Notes: generated from the sequence alone by a model not told the origin. DNA of 64,000 bases from Bradyrhizobium sp. CSS354 (GCF_029051725.1 NZ_JAACFU010000012.1:1-64000), one strand, 5' to 3'. Numbered from the stretch's first letter, positions 9,036 to 17,174 are shown. Made by a program: numbers and translations.

Positions 9036-10070
9036 ATGATACCGGCCATGCCGCCAGGCGCCTCGCCCCGCTCTTCCATCGACATCGAATATACCAAGCT
9101 ATCCTCGCCCAGCGTCTTCCTGGTGCGGATGCTGGTCTTTCTGGTGCTCTGCGCTCTGGTGGGGGTGGTGCTCTACAAGCAGATCATCCAGGCCTTCTTC
9201 GCCAATCCCGGGCTCAATGCCCTGATCGGCGGCGTGCTGTTCATCGGCATCATCCTGGCCTTCCGCCAGGTGATCCGGCTCTACCCCGAAGTCTCCTGGG
9301 TCAACAATTTCCGCATCGCCGATCCCGGCCTTGCGCCCGCCCGCCACCCCAAGCTGCTGGCACCGATGGCGATGATCCTCGGCGGCGAGCGCACCGGGCG
9401 GATGTCGATCACCCAGACCACCATGCGGCACCTGCTCGATTCGATCGCGACCCGCCTCGACGAAGCCCGCGACATCTCCCGCTACATGACCGGGCTTCTG
9501 GTCTTCCTCGGCCTGCTCGGCACCTTCTGGGGCCTGATCGAGACGGTCGGCTCGGTCGGCAAGGTGATCGACGGGCTCAAGGTCGGGGGCGATTCCGGCG
9601 CCCTGTTCGACACGCTGAAAGAGGGGCTGGCCGCCCCGCTCGGTGGCATGGGCATCTCGTTCTCGAGCTCGCTGTTCGGCCTCGCCGGCTCGCTAATCCT
9701 GGGCTTTCTCGACCTGCAATCGAGCCAGGCGCAGAACCGTTTCTACACCGACCTCGAAGACTGGCTTGCCACCACCGTGCGCGAATATGGCAGCGGCGAG
9801 GTGGCTGTCGCCACCAGCGGTGGCGGCGGCATTGCCAGCGGCGAGCTTCAGGCTGTCGTCGAGCGCTTGCGCTCGGTGCTCGAGGAAGGCAGCGGCAGCC
9901 GCGGCACCACCGCTGCGATGGCGAGCCTCGCCGAGGCCATCCAGGCACTGGTCTCGCATATGCGGACCGAGCAGCAGATGATCCGCGAATGGGCCGACGG
10001 CCAGGGCGAGCAGAACCGCGAGATCCGGCGCTTGCTGGAGCGCATCGCGCGTCAGCCCGAGAAGGGTTAG
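9036..10070 (+). CDS. MotA/TolQ/ExbB-like proton channel protein (non-flagellar context)
   Basis: A 344-residue membrane protein. Two hydrophobic helices lie near residues 28-50 and 62-82, and two more near 150-172 and 200-225, in the arrangement of MotA/TolQ/ExbB channels. The cores GLLVFLGLLGTFWGLIETVG and SFSSSLFGLAGSLILGFLDL are the recognisable part. A soluble coiled tail of about 100 residues follows. The next gene, 4 bases on, encodes a one-helix OmpA-like partner, so together they look like a stator that couples ion flow to force on the peptidoglycan. No flagellar or Tol genes are nearby. ATG 9036 was taken; ATG 9048 is possible. Confidence 0.82.
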   Translation: MIPAMPPGASPRSSIDIEYTKLSSPSVFLVRMLVFLVLCALVGVVLYKQIIQAFFANPGLNALIGGVLFIGIILAFRQVIRLYPEVSWVNNFRIADPGLAPARHPKLLAPMAMILGGERTGRMSITQTTMRHLLDSIATRLDEARDISRYMTGLLVFLGLLGTFWGLIETVGSVGKVIDGLKVGGDSGALFDTLKEGLAAPLGGMGISFSSSLFGLAGSLILGFLDLQSSQAQNRFYTDLEDWLATTVREYGSGEVAVATSGGGGIASGELQAVVERLRSVLEEGSGSRGTTAAMASLAEAIQALVSHMRTEQQMIREWADGQGEQNREIRRLLERIARQPEKG

Positions 10071-10074
10071 CGAC

Positions 10075-11103
10075 ATGGCACTGGCGCGCGGCCGCCGCAG
10101 CGATACCTCCTTCAACTACTGGCCCGGCTTCGTCGACGCGCTGTCGACGCTGGTGCTGTCGATCGTGTTCCTGCTGTCGGTGTTCCTGGTCGTGCAGTTC
10201 TTCCTGTCGCAGGAGGTCACCGGCAAGGACAAGGCCCTGGAGCTGCTCAACGCCAAGATCGCGCAGCTCAACGAATTGCTGTCGCTGGAGAAGCTCGGCA
10301 AGCTCACGCTCGACGACCAAGTCTCGTCGCTGAAGGCCGGCCTCGCTTCGGCCGAGTCCGAGCGCGACCGCATCAAGGGCCTCTACGACGGGCTCGCCGC
10401 AGCCGGCAACGACGCGCAAGGCAAATCCTCCGAGCTCGGCAAGGCGCTGGACTCCGAGAAAGCGGTTTCGGCCCGCGCGCTGGCGCAGATCGAGGTGCTG
10501 AACCAGCAGATCAGCGCGCTGCGGCGGCAATTGGCGGCACTGGAAGAAGCGCTCGACGTCTCCGAGAAGCGCGACAAGGAATCGCAAAATCGAATTGCCG
10601 ATCTGGGCTCTCGCCTGAATGTCGCCCTGGCGCAGCGCGTGCAGGAATTATCGCGCTACCGCTCGGAATTCTTCGGCCGCCTGCGCGCCATCCTCGGCAA
10701 CCGCCCCGACATCCGCATCGTCGGCGACCGCTTCGTATTCCAGTCCGAAGTGTTCTTCGACACCGGACAGGCGGTGCTGCTGCCCGAGGGCCGCGCCGAG
10801 CTCGACACGCTGGCGGCCGCCCTGATCGAGCTCGACAAGAAGATCCCGAACGAGATCCCCTGGGTGCTGCGCGTCGACGGCCATACCGATGTGCGCCCGG
10901 TCAACGGTCCGAACTTCAAATCGAACTGGGATCTCTCGGCCGCCCGCTCGATCTCCGTGGTGCAATATCTGGTCACGCTCGGCGTGCCGGCCCAGCGCCT
11001 CGTCGCCGCCGGCTTCGGCGAATTCCAGCCGCTCGACACCGCCAACACCGAGGAAGCCTACAAGCGCAACCGGCGCATCGAGCTGAAGCTGACGGAGCGG
11101 TAG
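10075..11103 (+). CDS. MotB/OmpA-like peptidoglycan-binding stator partner
   Basis: A 342-residue protein with a single N-terminal helix (about residues 17-42) containing FVDALSTLVLS, where the Asp occupies the position of the proton-binding Asp of MotB. A long coiled coil follows (about 48-195; heptads such as LNAKIAQLNELLSLEKLG), then a C-terminal OmpA domain with VDGHTDVRPV, NWDLSAARSISVVQYL and KRNRRIELKL. The OmpA fold anchors to peptidoglycan in the periplasm. It starts 4 bases after the MotA-like gene and its stop overlaps the GNAT start by one base, so the three are co-transcribed. The coiled coil is longer than in flagellar MotB. Confidence 0.85.
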   Translation: MALARGRRSDTSFNYWPGFVDALSTLVLSIVFLLSVFLVVQFFLSQEVTGKDKALELLNAKIAQLNELLSLEKLGKLTLDDQVSSLKAGLASAESERDRIKGLYDGLAAAGNDAQGKSSELGKALDSEKAVSARALAQIEVLNQQISALRRQLAALEEALDVSEKRDKESQNRIADLGSRLNVALAQRVQELSRYRSEFFGRLRAILGNRPDIRIVGDRFVFQSEVFFDTGQAVLLPEGRAELDTLAAALIELDKKIPNEIPWVLRVDGHTDVRPVNGPNFKSNWDLSAARSISVVQYLVTLGVPAQRLVAAGFGEFQPLDTANTEEAYKRNRRIELKLTER

Positions 11104-11549
11104 TGAGCGCCCTCCACCTCCGTCCCTACCTTCCTGAGGACGAGGCCGCCTCGATTGACCTCTGGCATCGCACCTGGCAGCAGGCCTATCCGCAGATCGA
11201 CTTCGCGGCACGCCTGGACTGGTGGCGCGAGCGCTGGCGTAGGGATCTGGTGCCGAAGGCCTCGATCGTGGTCGCGGAGCAGGACGGCGCGCTGACCGGC
11301 TTCGTCACCATCGACGGCGACGGCTATCTCGACCAGCTCGTGGTCGATCCCGCGCATTGGGGCACGGACGCGGCACGGCTGCTGGTCGATGAGGCCAAGC
11401 GCCTGTCACCAAGGGGCGTGACGCTGCTCGTCAACAAGGACAACAGCCGCGCCATCCGCTTCTACGAACGCAACGGCTTTGCCCATGCCGGCGACGAGGT
11501 GAATCCGACCTCGGGCCGGCCGGTGCTGAAGATGATGTGGCGGGCGTGA
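11103..11549 (+). CDS. GNAT family N-acetyltransferase
   Basis: A 148-residue single-domain acetyltransferase beginning with GTG that shares its first base with the preceding stop (TAGTG), a translational-coupling arrangement. The acetyl-CoA binding region is LVVDPAHWGTDAARLLVDEAKR, followed by LLVNKDNSRAIRFYERNGF, which is typical of the beta4-alpha3 and C-terminal parts of GNAT enzymes. The substrate could be a small metabolite or a protein N-terminus and is not predictable. Tight coupling to the stator-like pair may be only historical. Confidence 0.88.
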   Translation: MSALHLRPYLPEDEAASIDLWHRTWQQAYPQIDFAARLDWWRERWRRDLVPKASIVVAEQDGALTGFVTIDGDGYLDQLVVDPAHWGTDAARLLVDEAKRLSPRGVTLLVNKDNSRAIRFYERNGFAHAGDEVNPTSGRPVLKMMWRA

Positions 11550-11629
11550 CGCCCGTCACGTCGGGATCCCGGGACGTCAGCTAGTCGTTGTGCCCGGAAG
11601 TTGCGCCGGCAAGCGGATGGAGATGACCG

Positions 11630-11851
11630 ATGAAACTGAGCGATCTGGCCAAGGGATCTTCGGTCCTGCTCGGCGTCATCGTCGCCGGATATGTCTCGAC
11701 GAGCTACGTCGACCAGCGGTTGGCCACGCCGGTCAAGACGACGAGTGCTCCGACGAATGGCCTTGGGCCATCGGCCTGCGTTGATGAGGACGGGAGCTGG
11801 AAGAACTGGCCATGGCCGAATGTGCCGGCGCTATCGCCGAAGTGTCGATGA
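11630..11851 (+). CDS. small exported protein of unknown function
   Basis: A 73-residue ORF with a Shine-Dalgarno-like GGAG about 8 bases before ATG 11630. An N-terminal hydrophobic stretch (SSVLLGVIVAGYVSTSYV) could be a signal or anchor. The C-terminus carries two Cys in the pattern C-x17-20-C with a Trp/Pro-rich core (DGSWKNWPWPNVPALSPKC), suggesting a small disulfide-bonded periplasmic domain. I do not recognise the family. Its 3' half is antisense to the tail of the coiled-coil gene on the other strand. Confidence 0.55.
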   Translation: MKLSDLAKGSSVLLGVIVAGYVSTSYVDQRLATPVKTTSAPTNGLGPSACVDEDGSWKNWPWPNVPALSPKCR

Positions 11852-12035
11852 TCGGCGCTGTTCGCCCACTCGCCGCGACGCGCTCTCGGCTCAAGCGGAG
11901 TTCAAGATTGAACTGCCACATTTCGGCTTGGCGGATCGCGCGCTGGCTGTATTCGCGAAGCCGGATCGACTCATCGATCGCTCGCCGCGCCCGCTCCAAA
12001 AGTTCGAGAGTTTCCTTGCTGTATGGCTGGGCCAT
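11733..12035 (-). CDS. small helical protein of unknown function
   Basis: A 100-residue ORF starting at ATG 12035 with GGGAG about 8 bases upstream. The first 55 residues are strongly amphipathic helix (KETLELLERARRAIDESIRL), while the last 40 are low-complexity Ser/His/Arg. The helical part looks like real coding sequence. The tail overlaps the opposite-strand small exported protein (11733-11851) and is more doubtful. No known domain recognised; an upstream ATG at 12071 lacks a good ribosome-binding site. Confidence 0.45.
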   Translation of the reverse strand: MAQPYSKETLELLERARRAIDESIRLREYSQRAIRQAEMWQFNLELRLSRERVAASGRTAPIIDTSAIAPAHSAMASSSSSRPHQRRPMAQGHSSEHSSS

Positions 12036-12230
12036 GAGGCGCACTCCCGTTGAGGCGGGAGCGCAAATCATCTCTCAGGCACCGACGCCTACGGACGAGC
12101 CTTTGGCCGGCGATACCTGATTAGGCGCCACATCTGGGGGAACTGCAAGGTCCATCCACTCGGCTAAGGGGCGTGGGCTGACCTATCGGAAATTGCGGAA
12201 GCCCATGATGAGCAATCCAAAATCTCCGCT

Positions 12231-12330
12231 GTCATTCCCCGCGAAGGCGGGGAATCCAGTACGCTGCAGCTTCTCGATTGCTCACTACGGTCTCGGAGTA
12301 CTGGATCGCCCGCCTGCGCGGGCGATGACA
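12231..12330. repeat. family A palindromic intergenic element
   Basis: GTCATTCCCCGCGAAGGCGG opens the element and GCCTGCGCGGGCGATGAC closes it. Internal GAATCCAGTAC and GTACTGGATC form the conserved arms. It is the only recognisable content of the 329-base gap from 12036 to 12364, apart from short hairpins. Confidence 0.75.
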
Positions 12331-12364
12331 CTGTGAGTGGGGCAGCAGTCCGGACTGCTCCGCC

Positions 12365-14191
12365 TCACGCCCCCTCGAACTGCAACCTCGCCAGCCTGGC
12401 ATAAAGCCCGTTCGCAGCCACGAGCTCCGCATGCGTGCCCTGCTCGACGATTCTGCCCTGGTCCATCACCAGGATGCGGTCGCACGACAGGACGGTTGCG
12501 AGGCGGTGCGCGATGACGAGGGTGGTGCGGTGGCGCATCAGCTCTTCCAGCGCGGTCTGCACCAGTGTCTCGCTTTCGGCGTCGAGCGCGGAGGTGGCTT
12601 CGTCCAGCAGCAGCAGCGGCGCATCGCGCAGGATCGCACGCGCAATCGCGATGCGCTGGCGCTGACCACCTGATAGCGTCACGCCGCGCTCGCCGAGCGG
12701 GGTGTCGAAACCTTCGGGCAGGCGGCGGATGAACTCGGCGGCGTGCGCGAGCTCGGCGGCGCGCTCGACCTCGGCGTCGGTGGCATCGGGCCGGCCGAAG
12801 CGGATGTTGTCGCGGGCGCTTGCGGCGAACACGTTGGATTCCTGCGGCACCAGCGCGATGCGGGAGCGGAAATCACGCGGATCGGCGGATTTGACCGGCA
12901 CGCCGTCGAGCGAGATCGCGCCGCTGCGCGGATCGTAGAAGCGCAACAGGAGATGAAAGATCGTGCTCTTGCCGGCGCCGGACGGACCGACGATCGCGAC
13001 TTTCTCGCCGGGGCGCACGGTGAACGACACGGCATCGAGCACATTGACGTCGCGCCGCGCCGGATAGGCGAAGCTGACGTGGTCGAAGCCGACTTCGCCG
13101 CGCGCCGGCACCGGCAGCGCGCGCGACGAGGCGGGCGCTGTGATGTCGGGCTGCACATGCAGGATCTCGAACAGGCGCTCGGCAGCGCCGGACGCCGCCG
13201 AGACTTCGCCCCAGACCTCGCTGAGCTGGCCGAGACCGGCCGCGGCGAAGGCCGCATAGAGCACGAACTGGCCGAGCCGGCCCGGCGTGATGGTGCCGAT
13301 CAGCACGTCGTGCGAACCGATCCAGAGAATCGCGACCACGCTTGCGAACACGATGAAGATGATGATGGCGGTGAGCACGGCACGGGCCTGCGTGGACGTG
13401 CGCGCGGCTTCATAAGCCTGCTCGACCTCGCCGCCGAAGCGCTTCTCGGCGAGGCTCTCGCTGGTATAGGCCTGCACAGTTCGGATCGCACCGACCAGCT
13501 CGCTCGCATAGGCGGACGCCTCGGCCAGCGTGTCCTGCGCATTGCGCGACAGACGGCGCACCCAGCGCCCGAAGGCGACCAGCGGCAGCACGATCAGGGG
13601 AATGGCGAGCAGCACGAAGCCCGATAGCCGCGGGCTGGTGATCACCATCATGGCCGCAGCACCGAAGAACATCATCAGGTTGCGCAGCGCGATCGAGACC
13701 GAGGCGCCGACGGAGGATTTGATCTGAGTGGTGTCGGCGGTCAGGCGCGACACCAGCTCACCGCTGCGCGCGGAATCGAAGAAGGCCGGCGACAGCGACA
13801 GCAGATGGGCGAAGACGTCGCGCCTGAGATCGGCAACGATGCGCTCGCCGATCGTCATCACGAGGTAGTAGCGCGCAGCGCTTGCGAGCGCGAGCACGGC
13901 GACGACGGCTATCATCACCGAGAAGTAGCTGTTGATCAGCTCGATGCCCTCAGGCGTCAGGCCGAAATCGATCATCCTGCGCACCGCGACCGGCACCAGC
14001 AGGGTGGTCAGTGCCGCGATCGTCAACGCCACGAAAGCCAGCGCCGCCCGGCCGCGATAGCGCGCCACATAGGGCGCGAGCGCCAGCAGCGGCCGCAGCT
14101 TCGCGCGGCTCTTCGCCGGCGCTTCGATCAGGTCGGCCTCGATCGACGGGGCTTCCGCGGGCCCGGTTTCAAGCCGTTCAACTGCGCTCAT
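12365..14191 (-). CDS. ABC transporter, fused permease and ATPase (MsbA-like exporter)
   Basis: A 608-residue half-transporter: six-helix membrane domain (about residues 45-330) followed by a nucleotide-binding domain. Walker A is VGPSGAGKST, the Q-loop region is LVPQESNVFAAS, the signature is LSGGQRQRIAIARA, Walker B is LLLLDEATSALDAES, and the switch is VIAHRLATV. Such homodimers flip lipids, lipid A or drugs outward. ATG 14191 was chosen because the conserved N-terminus (MSAVERLETG) starts there and the longer frame has no ribosome-binding site. Divergent from rpmE. Substrate unknown. Confidence 0.93.
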   Translation of the reverse strand: MSAVERLETGPAEAPSIEADLIEAPAKSRAKLRPLLALAPYVARYRGRAALAFVALTIAALTTLLVPVAVRRMIDFGLTPEGIELINSYFSVMIAVVAVLALASAARYYLVMTIGERIVADLRRDVFAHLLSLSPAFFDSARSGELVSRLTADTTQIKSSVGASVSIALRNLMMFFGAAAMMVITSPRLSGFVLLAIPLIVLPLVAFGRWVRRLSRNAQDTLAEASAYASELVGAIRTVQAYTSESLAEKRFGGEVEQAYEAARTSTQARAVLTAIIIFIVFASVVAILWIGSHDVLIGTITPGRLGQFVLYAAFAAAGLGQLSEVWGEVSAASGAAERLFEILHVQPDITAPASSRALPVPARGEVGFDHVSFAYPARRDVNVLDAVSFTVRPGEKVAIVGPSGAGKSTIFHLLLRFYDPRSGAISLDGVPVKSADPRDFRSRIALVPQESNVFAASARDNIRFGRPDATDAEVERAAELAHAAEFIRRLPEGFDTPLGERGVTLSGGQRQRIAIARAILRDAPLLLLDEATSALDAESETLVQTALEELMRHRTTLVIAHRLATVLSCDRILVMDQGRIVEQGTHAELVAANGLYARLARLQFEGA

Positions 14192-14312
14192 GAGATCCGA
14201 CCAAAAGACAAAGAGAGTTACTCCGCTCCAGATAGGCCGGGCGAGCGGGAGTGGCAAATCCGGGATGTCCCTTAGGGGGCCGCCCGGTCCCCTACTAAGG
14301 CCCTGCAATGGC

Positions 14313-14341
14313 TTGTTTTACAGGGCCTCGTGGGGTATAGA
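14313..14341 (+). promoter_or_regulatory. predicted sigma-70 type promoter of rpmE
   Basis: TTGTTT at 14313-14318 and TATAGA at 14336-14341 are separated by 17 bases, which predicts transcription from about 14348. The roughly 55-base leader holds a CTCA-AG-TGAG hairpin and a GGCGCC-GG-GGCGCC palindrome just before the ribosome-binding site GAGGAA. Confidence 0.6.
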
Positions 14342-14403
14342 CCGCGCCAAATCCGTCATTCGATAGCCACTCAAGTGAGGCGCCGGGGCGCCGAGGAATT
14401 GCC

Positions 14404-14631
14404 ATGAAAGCCGAAATTCACCCGAACTATCATACGATTAAGGTCGTGATGACCGACGGAACCGAGTACCTGACCCGCTCCACCTGGGGCAAGGAAGGCG
14501 ACACGCTGAACCTCGACATCGACCCCAAGTCGCACCCGGCCTGGACCGGCGGCAACGCCCAGCTGATGGATCGCGGCGGCCGCGTCTCGCGCTTCCAGAA
14601 GAAGTTTTCGGGCTTTCTCAAAAAGGATTGA
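14404..14631 (+). CDS. rpmE: 50S ribosomal protein L31
   Basis: A 75-residue protein opening with MKAEIHPNYHTIKVVMTDGTEY and containing HPAWTGG and GGRVSRFQKKF, all characteristic of bacterial L31. It has no cysteine, so it is the zinc-free (C-minus) form. L31 bridges the two ribosomal subunits on the 50S side. It is transcribed alone from a recognisable promoter and followed 24 bases later by an intrinsic terminator. Confidence 0.97.
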   Translation: MKAEIHPNYHTIKVVMTDGTEYLTRSTWGKEGDTLNLDIDPKSHPAWTGGNAQLMDRGGRVSRFQKKFSGFLKKD

Positions 14632-14655
14632 TCCGGCCGCAAGGCTGGAGACGAA

Positions 14656-14686
14656 AACGCCCCCGGAGAGCCGGGGCGTTTTTTGT
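14656..14686 (+). terminator. rho-independent terminator of rpmE
   Basis: AACGCCCC and GGGGCGTT form a stem with a nine-base loop, followed by a T-rich tract. Confidence 0.85.
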
Positions 14687-14720
14687 TTTGGGGGATGTGC
14701 TCTCGACCAGGCCGAGAATC

Positions 14721-14814
14721 GTAGGGTGGGCAAAGCGTAGCGTGCCCACCAACCTTGGTTGCGATTCTGCGAGAAAATGGTGGGCACGGCGCTGCGCGCC
14801 TTTGCCCACCCTAC
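14721..14814. repeat. family C palindromic element (GTAGGGTGGGCAAAG type)
   Basis: The left end is GTAGGGTGGGCAAAGCGTAG and the right end is its inverse, TTTGCCCACCCTAC, with TGCCCACCA and TGGTGGGCA inside. The same element lies at 20227-20319. Confidence 0.8.
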
Positions 14815-14825
14815 GGCACCTGCGC

Positions 14826-15335
14826 TTACCGCTCGAACGCCGCCTTCAGTGCGTTGAGATGCGGCACCAGCGGGTTGCCGATCGAGGAATGATCGACCGG
14901 CGGGGTGTGGATGGTGGTGTCCAGGCGGCGCACGCGGGTCTGGAGGCTCATCGAGCGATGGATCAGGTCCTGGAGCTGCGACGGCAGCTTCTCGATGCTG
15001 TCGGTGGAGCCGGGATCGGCGGCGGAGAGCTTGACCTTGGTTTTTTCGCGGTTGGCCTGGCCGAGCGTCATCTCGCCTTCCTTCACCGCGCGGTGCAACA
15101 GCAGCCACGAAGCGAGCTGCATCAGGCGGGTGGTCAGGCGCATGCTCTCGGTCGCATAGGTGAGGCTGACGGCGCGATCGAGCGCCTTGGCCTCGGTGCG
15201 GCCGGCGCCATCGAGATAGGCCGCGGTCTCCTCGACCAGGTCCATGCCCTCGCGGAACAGGACGCCGAACGCCGCAGAATTGGTGAACCGCTCGCTGAGT
15301 TGAACGAGAGCGCCTTCGGCTTGCAAACGTTCCAT
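14826..15335 (-). CDS. DUF1465 family protein
   Basis: A 169-residue all-helical protein matching the DUF1465 family of alphaproteobacteria (about 160-170 residues). Recognisable parts are LSERFTNSAAFGVLFREGM, LVEETAAYLDG and LTTRLMQLASWLLLHRAV. No signal peptide and no catalytic motif, so it is presumably cytoplasmic. It lies just upstream of DUF1192 in genomic order but 537 bases away, with an independent minus-strand terminator between the two. Function unknown. Confidence 0.85.
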   Translation of the reverse strand: MERLQAEGALVQLSERFTNSAAFGVLFREGMDLVEETAAYLDGAGRTEAKALDRAVSLTYATESMRLTTRLMQLASWLLLHRAVKEGEMTLGQANREKTKVKLSAADPGSTDSIEKLPSQLQDLIHRSMSLQTRVRRLDTTIHTPPVDHSSIGNPLVPHLNALKAAFER

Positions 15336-15506
15336 GGTTAACGCCCCTTACGCAACTGTCTGACTGCCCGGCTTTGGCGCCGGCTTATGATGAACAAATC
15401 ATTGCGCGGGCGGGACGCCGAGTCCAGTGACAAGCGCGGATATGGTTTCCGCGGGTCTTTGCTCGAAATTCAACCGCGGCGAGACGCAAAAAGGCGGAGC
15501 CGGGCG
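15336..15506. other. intergenic stretch with no recognised feature
   Basis: This is the left third of the 537-base gap between the DUF1465 and DUF1192 genes. I see no good ORF, promoter or strong hairpin here. The remainder of the gap contains a minus-strand terminator, a micro-ORF and a repeat. Confidence 0.5.
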
Positions 15507-15538
15507 CAAAAAAAGAGCCGCCGGAAAACCGGCGGCTT
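15507..15538 (-). terminator. minus-strand rho-independent terminator without an assigned gene
   Basis: Read on the minus strand, AGCCGCCGG and CCGGCGGCT pair around a TTTT loop and are followed by seven T. On the plus strand the A-tract precedes the stem, so it works only leftwards. No annotated gene ends here, which points to the short transcript described next. Confidence 0.8.
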
Positions 15539-15561
15539 TGAAAGTTGATAACAGGGAGGCG

Positions 15562-15675
15562 TCAAACAGAGTGGACAGGAGCCACTCGGTGTCCAAACAA
15601 GGACAGTTCCCAGTCATAAACTCGAAAGCTTAATGTGGAGTAAACGAGCGAATATTTTGAGGGTTCGTTAGCCAT
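15562..15675 (-). ncRNA. candidate small RNA or 37-residue micro-ORF ending at the terminator
   Basis: A minus-strand ATG at 15675 opens a 37-codon frame (beginning MANEPSKYSLVYSTLSFRVY) that stops at 15562-15564, just before the terminator at 15507-15538. The terminator shows that something is transcribed leftwards here. Whether it is a peptide gene or a non-coding RNA of roughly 150-200 bases is unclear. I found no convincing promoter, and there is no strong ribosome-binding site before the ATG. Confidence 0.35.
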
Positions 15676-15717
15676 GTCGGTCAGTGGCCGAGTGCGCCCG
15701 CGGAACGAACTCTCTCC

Positions 15718-15857
15718 GTCGCCCCGGCCTAGTGCGCAATTGCGCACGGGGGCCGGGGCCCATAGCCACAGGGAGCAGTTGTCTCGCGAGCCGGCAACTC
15801 CGAGTCTTCGTAAAACTGCTCGCCCGGCGTATGGGTCCCGGCCTCCGCCGGGACGAC
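15718..15857. repeat. family B palindromic element (diverged)
   Basis: GTCGCCCCGGCC...GGGGCCCATAG on the left and GTATGGGTCCCGGCC...CCGGGACGAC on the right have the family B layout. The left arm additionally carries the perfect palindrome GTGCGCAATTGCGCAC, also found in the element at 37221. Confidence 0.65.
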
Positions 15858-15872
15858 AGCTATTGTGTGGCT

Positions 15873-16064
15873 CTACGACTTGAACACGCTGTTGGCCGCA
15901 TCGCGCGAGGCGCGCTTCTTTGTTGTGGCTTCTTCCAATCTTGCGATCTCGCCCTTGAGCAGCGCGATGCGCTCGGTCAGTTCCTCCACTGACAAGAGTG
16001 AAAGATCCTGTCCGATGTCATGGCTGATCTTCTTGCGCGGACGGTCGTCGTCTTCCATCGCCAT
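15873..16064 (-). CDS. DUF1192 family small protein
   Basis: A 63-residue cytoplasmic protein with the DUF1192 core LSVEELTERIALLKGEIARL, a short coiled coil, and a Lys/Arg-rich tail. AGGAGG lies 7 bases before ATG 16064, which supports the start. The family is restricted mostly to alphaproteobacteria. Function unknown. Confidence 0.88.
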   Translation of the reverse strand: MAMEDDDRPRKKISHDIGQDLSLLSVEELTERIALLKGEIARLEEATTKKRASRDAANSVFKS

Positions 16065-16175
16065 CCTTGTTCCTCCTGCGTTCGCATCACAAGCGGCTGA
16101 GGCGGTTGCCAGCCTGCATTGCGCTGGCTAAGCAATGGCCTCGTTCCATCCCGCACCTTTGCTCAAGGACACATC

Positions 16176-17174
16176 ATGGACAAGCTGCCCGCGCAAATGA
16201 CCGTGGTCGCCATCTCGAAACCCGGCGGACCGGAAGTGCTGGTGCCGGAACAACGGGCGCTGCCGCAGCCCGGTCCCGACGAGATCCTGGTCAAGGTGCA
16301 GGCCGCCGGCGTCAACCGGCCCGACGTCGCGCAGCGCTCCGGCGCCTATCCGCCGCCGCCCGGCGCCAGCGACCTGCCCGGCCTCGAAATCGCGGGCGAA
16401 GTGGTGGCCGTCGGCAGCAACGCCAAGCGGCACAAGATCGGCGACAAGGTGATGTCGCTGGTCGCCGGTGGCGGCTATGCGCAGTACTGCATCGCCCAGG
16501 ACGGTCAGGCGATGAGCGTGCCGCCGTCGCTGTCGATCAAGGAAGCCGGTGCGCTGCCGGAAACGCTGATGACGGTCTGGCACAATGTGTTCGAGCGCGG
16601 CGGCCTGAAGGCCGGCGAGACGCTGCTGATCCATGGCGGCTCCTCCGGCATCGGCACCATGGCGATCCAGCTCGCCAAAGCGTTCGGCGCCAAGGTGATC
16701 GTCACCGTGGGATCGCAGGACAAGATCGATGCCTGCCTCAAGCTCGGCGCAGATCGTGCCATCAATTACAAGACGGAAGACTTCGTCGCCGTGGTCAAGG
16801 CGGAGACCAACAATGCCGGCGCCAATCTGATTCTCGACATGGTCGCCGGCGACTATGTCGATCGCAACTATGACGCCGCCGCACTCGACGGCCGCATCGT
16901 GCAGATCGCGACCCTCAACGGGCCCAAGGTCACCGTCAACATCGCCAAGGTGATGGTGAAGCGCCTGACCCATACCGGCTCGACGCTGCGCCCCCGTAGT
17001 AATGCGGACAAGGCGGCGATGGTGGCCGCGATCGAGGCGAAAGTGATGCCGCTGTTGCGCGAAGGCCGGGTCAAGCCGCTGATGGACAGCACTTTCCCGC
17101 TCGAAAAGGCATCCGACGCGCACCGGCGGATGGAAACCTCGGCACATATTGGCAAAATTGTGTTGGAGGTCTAG
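16176..17174 (+). CDS. zinc-independent NAD(P)H:quinone oxidoreductase (PIG3/QorB-like)
   Basis: A 332-residue medium-chain dehydrogenase/reductase without the catalytic zinc ligands. Features are the quinone-reductase opening with AAGVNRPDVAQRSGAYPPPPGASDLPGLEIAGEV (given here as one recognisable block, residues ~47-80), the Rossmann motif HGGSSGIGTMAIQLAKAFGA, and the TGSTLRPRS segment of PIG3-type enzymes. It reduces quinones or enones with NADPH. ATG 16176 has AAGGA about 6 bases upstream; the longer frame from 16119 has none. Transcribed alone in front of the EAL protein gene. Confidence 0.88.
   Translation: MDKLPAQMTVVAISKPGGPEVLVPEQRALPQPGPDEILVKVQAAGVNRPDVAQRSGAYPPPPGASDLPGLEIAGEVVAVGSNAKRHKIGDKVMSLVAGGGYAQYCIAQDGQAMSVPPSLSIKEAGALPETLMTVWHNVFERGGLKAGETLLIHGGSSGIGTMAIQLAKAFGAKVIVTVGSQDKIDACLKLGADRAINYKTEDFVAVVKAETNNAGANLILDMVAGDYVDRNYDAAALDGRIVQIATLNGPKVTVNIAKVMVKRLTHTGSTLRPRSNADKAAMVAAIEAKVMPLLREGRVKPLMDSTFPLEKASDAHRRMETSAHIGKIVLEV

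Noticed and set aside
9036..11103. Zorya-type defence (ZorAB)
   Set aside because: ZorC, ZorD or ZorE are absent and a GNAT gene follows; the channel pair alone is not enough.
12231..12330. Palindromic elements considered as simple terminators
   Set aside because: The arms recur at many loci irrespective of gene direction, and no T-tracts follow, so they are repeats first; some may also act as terminators.
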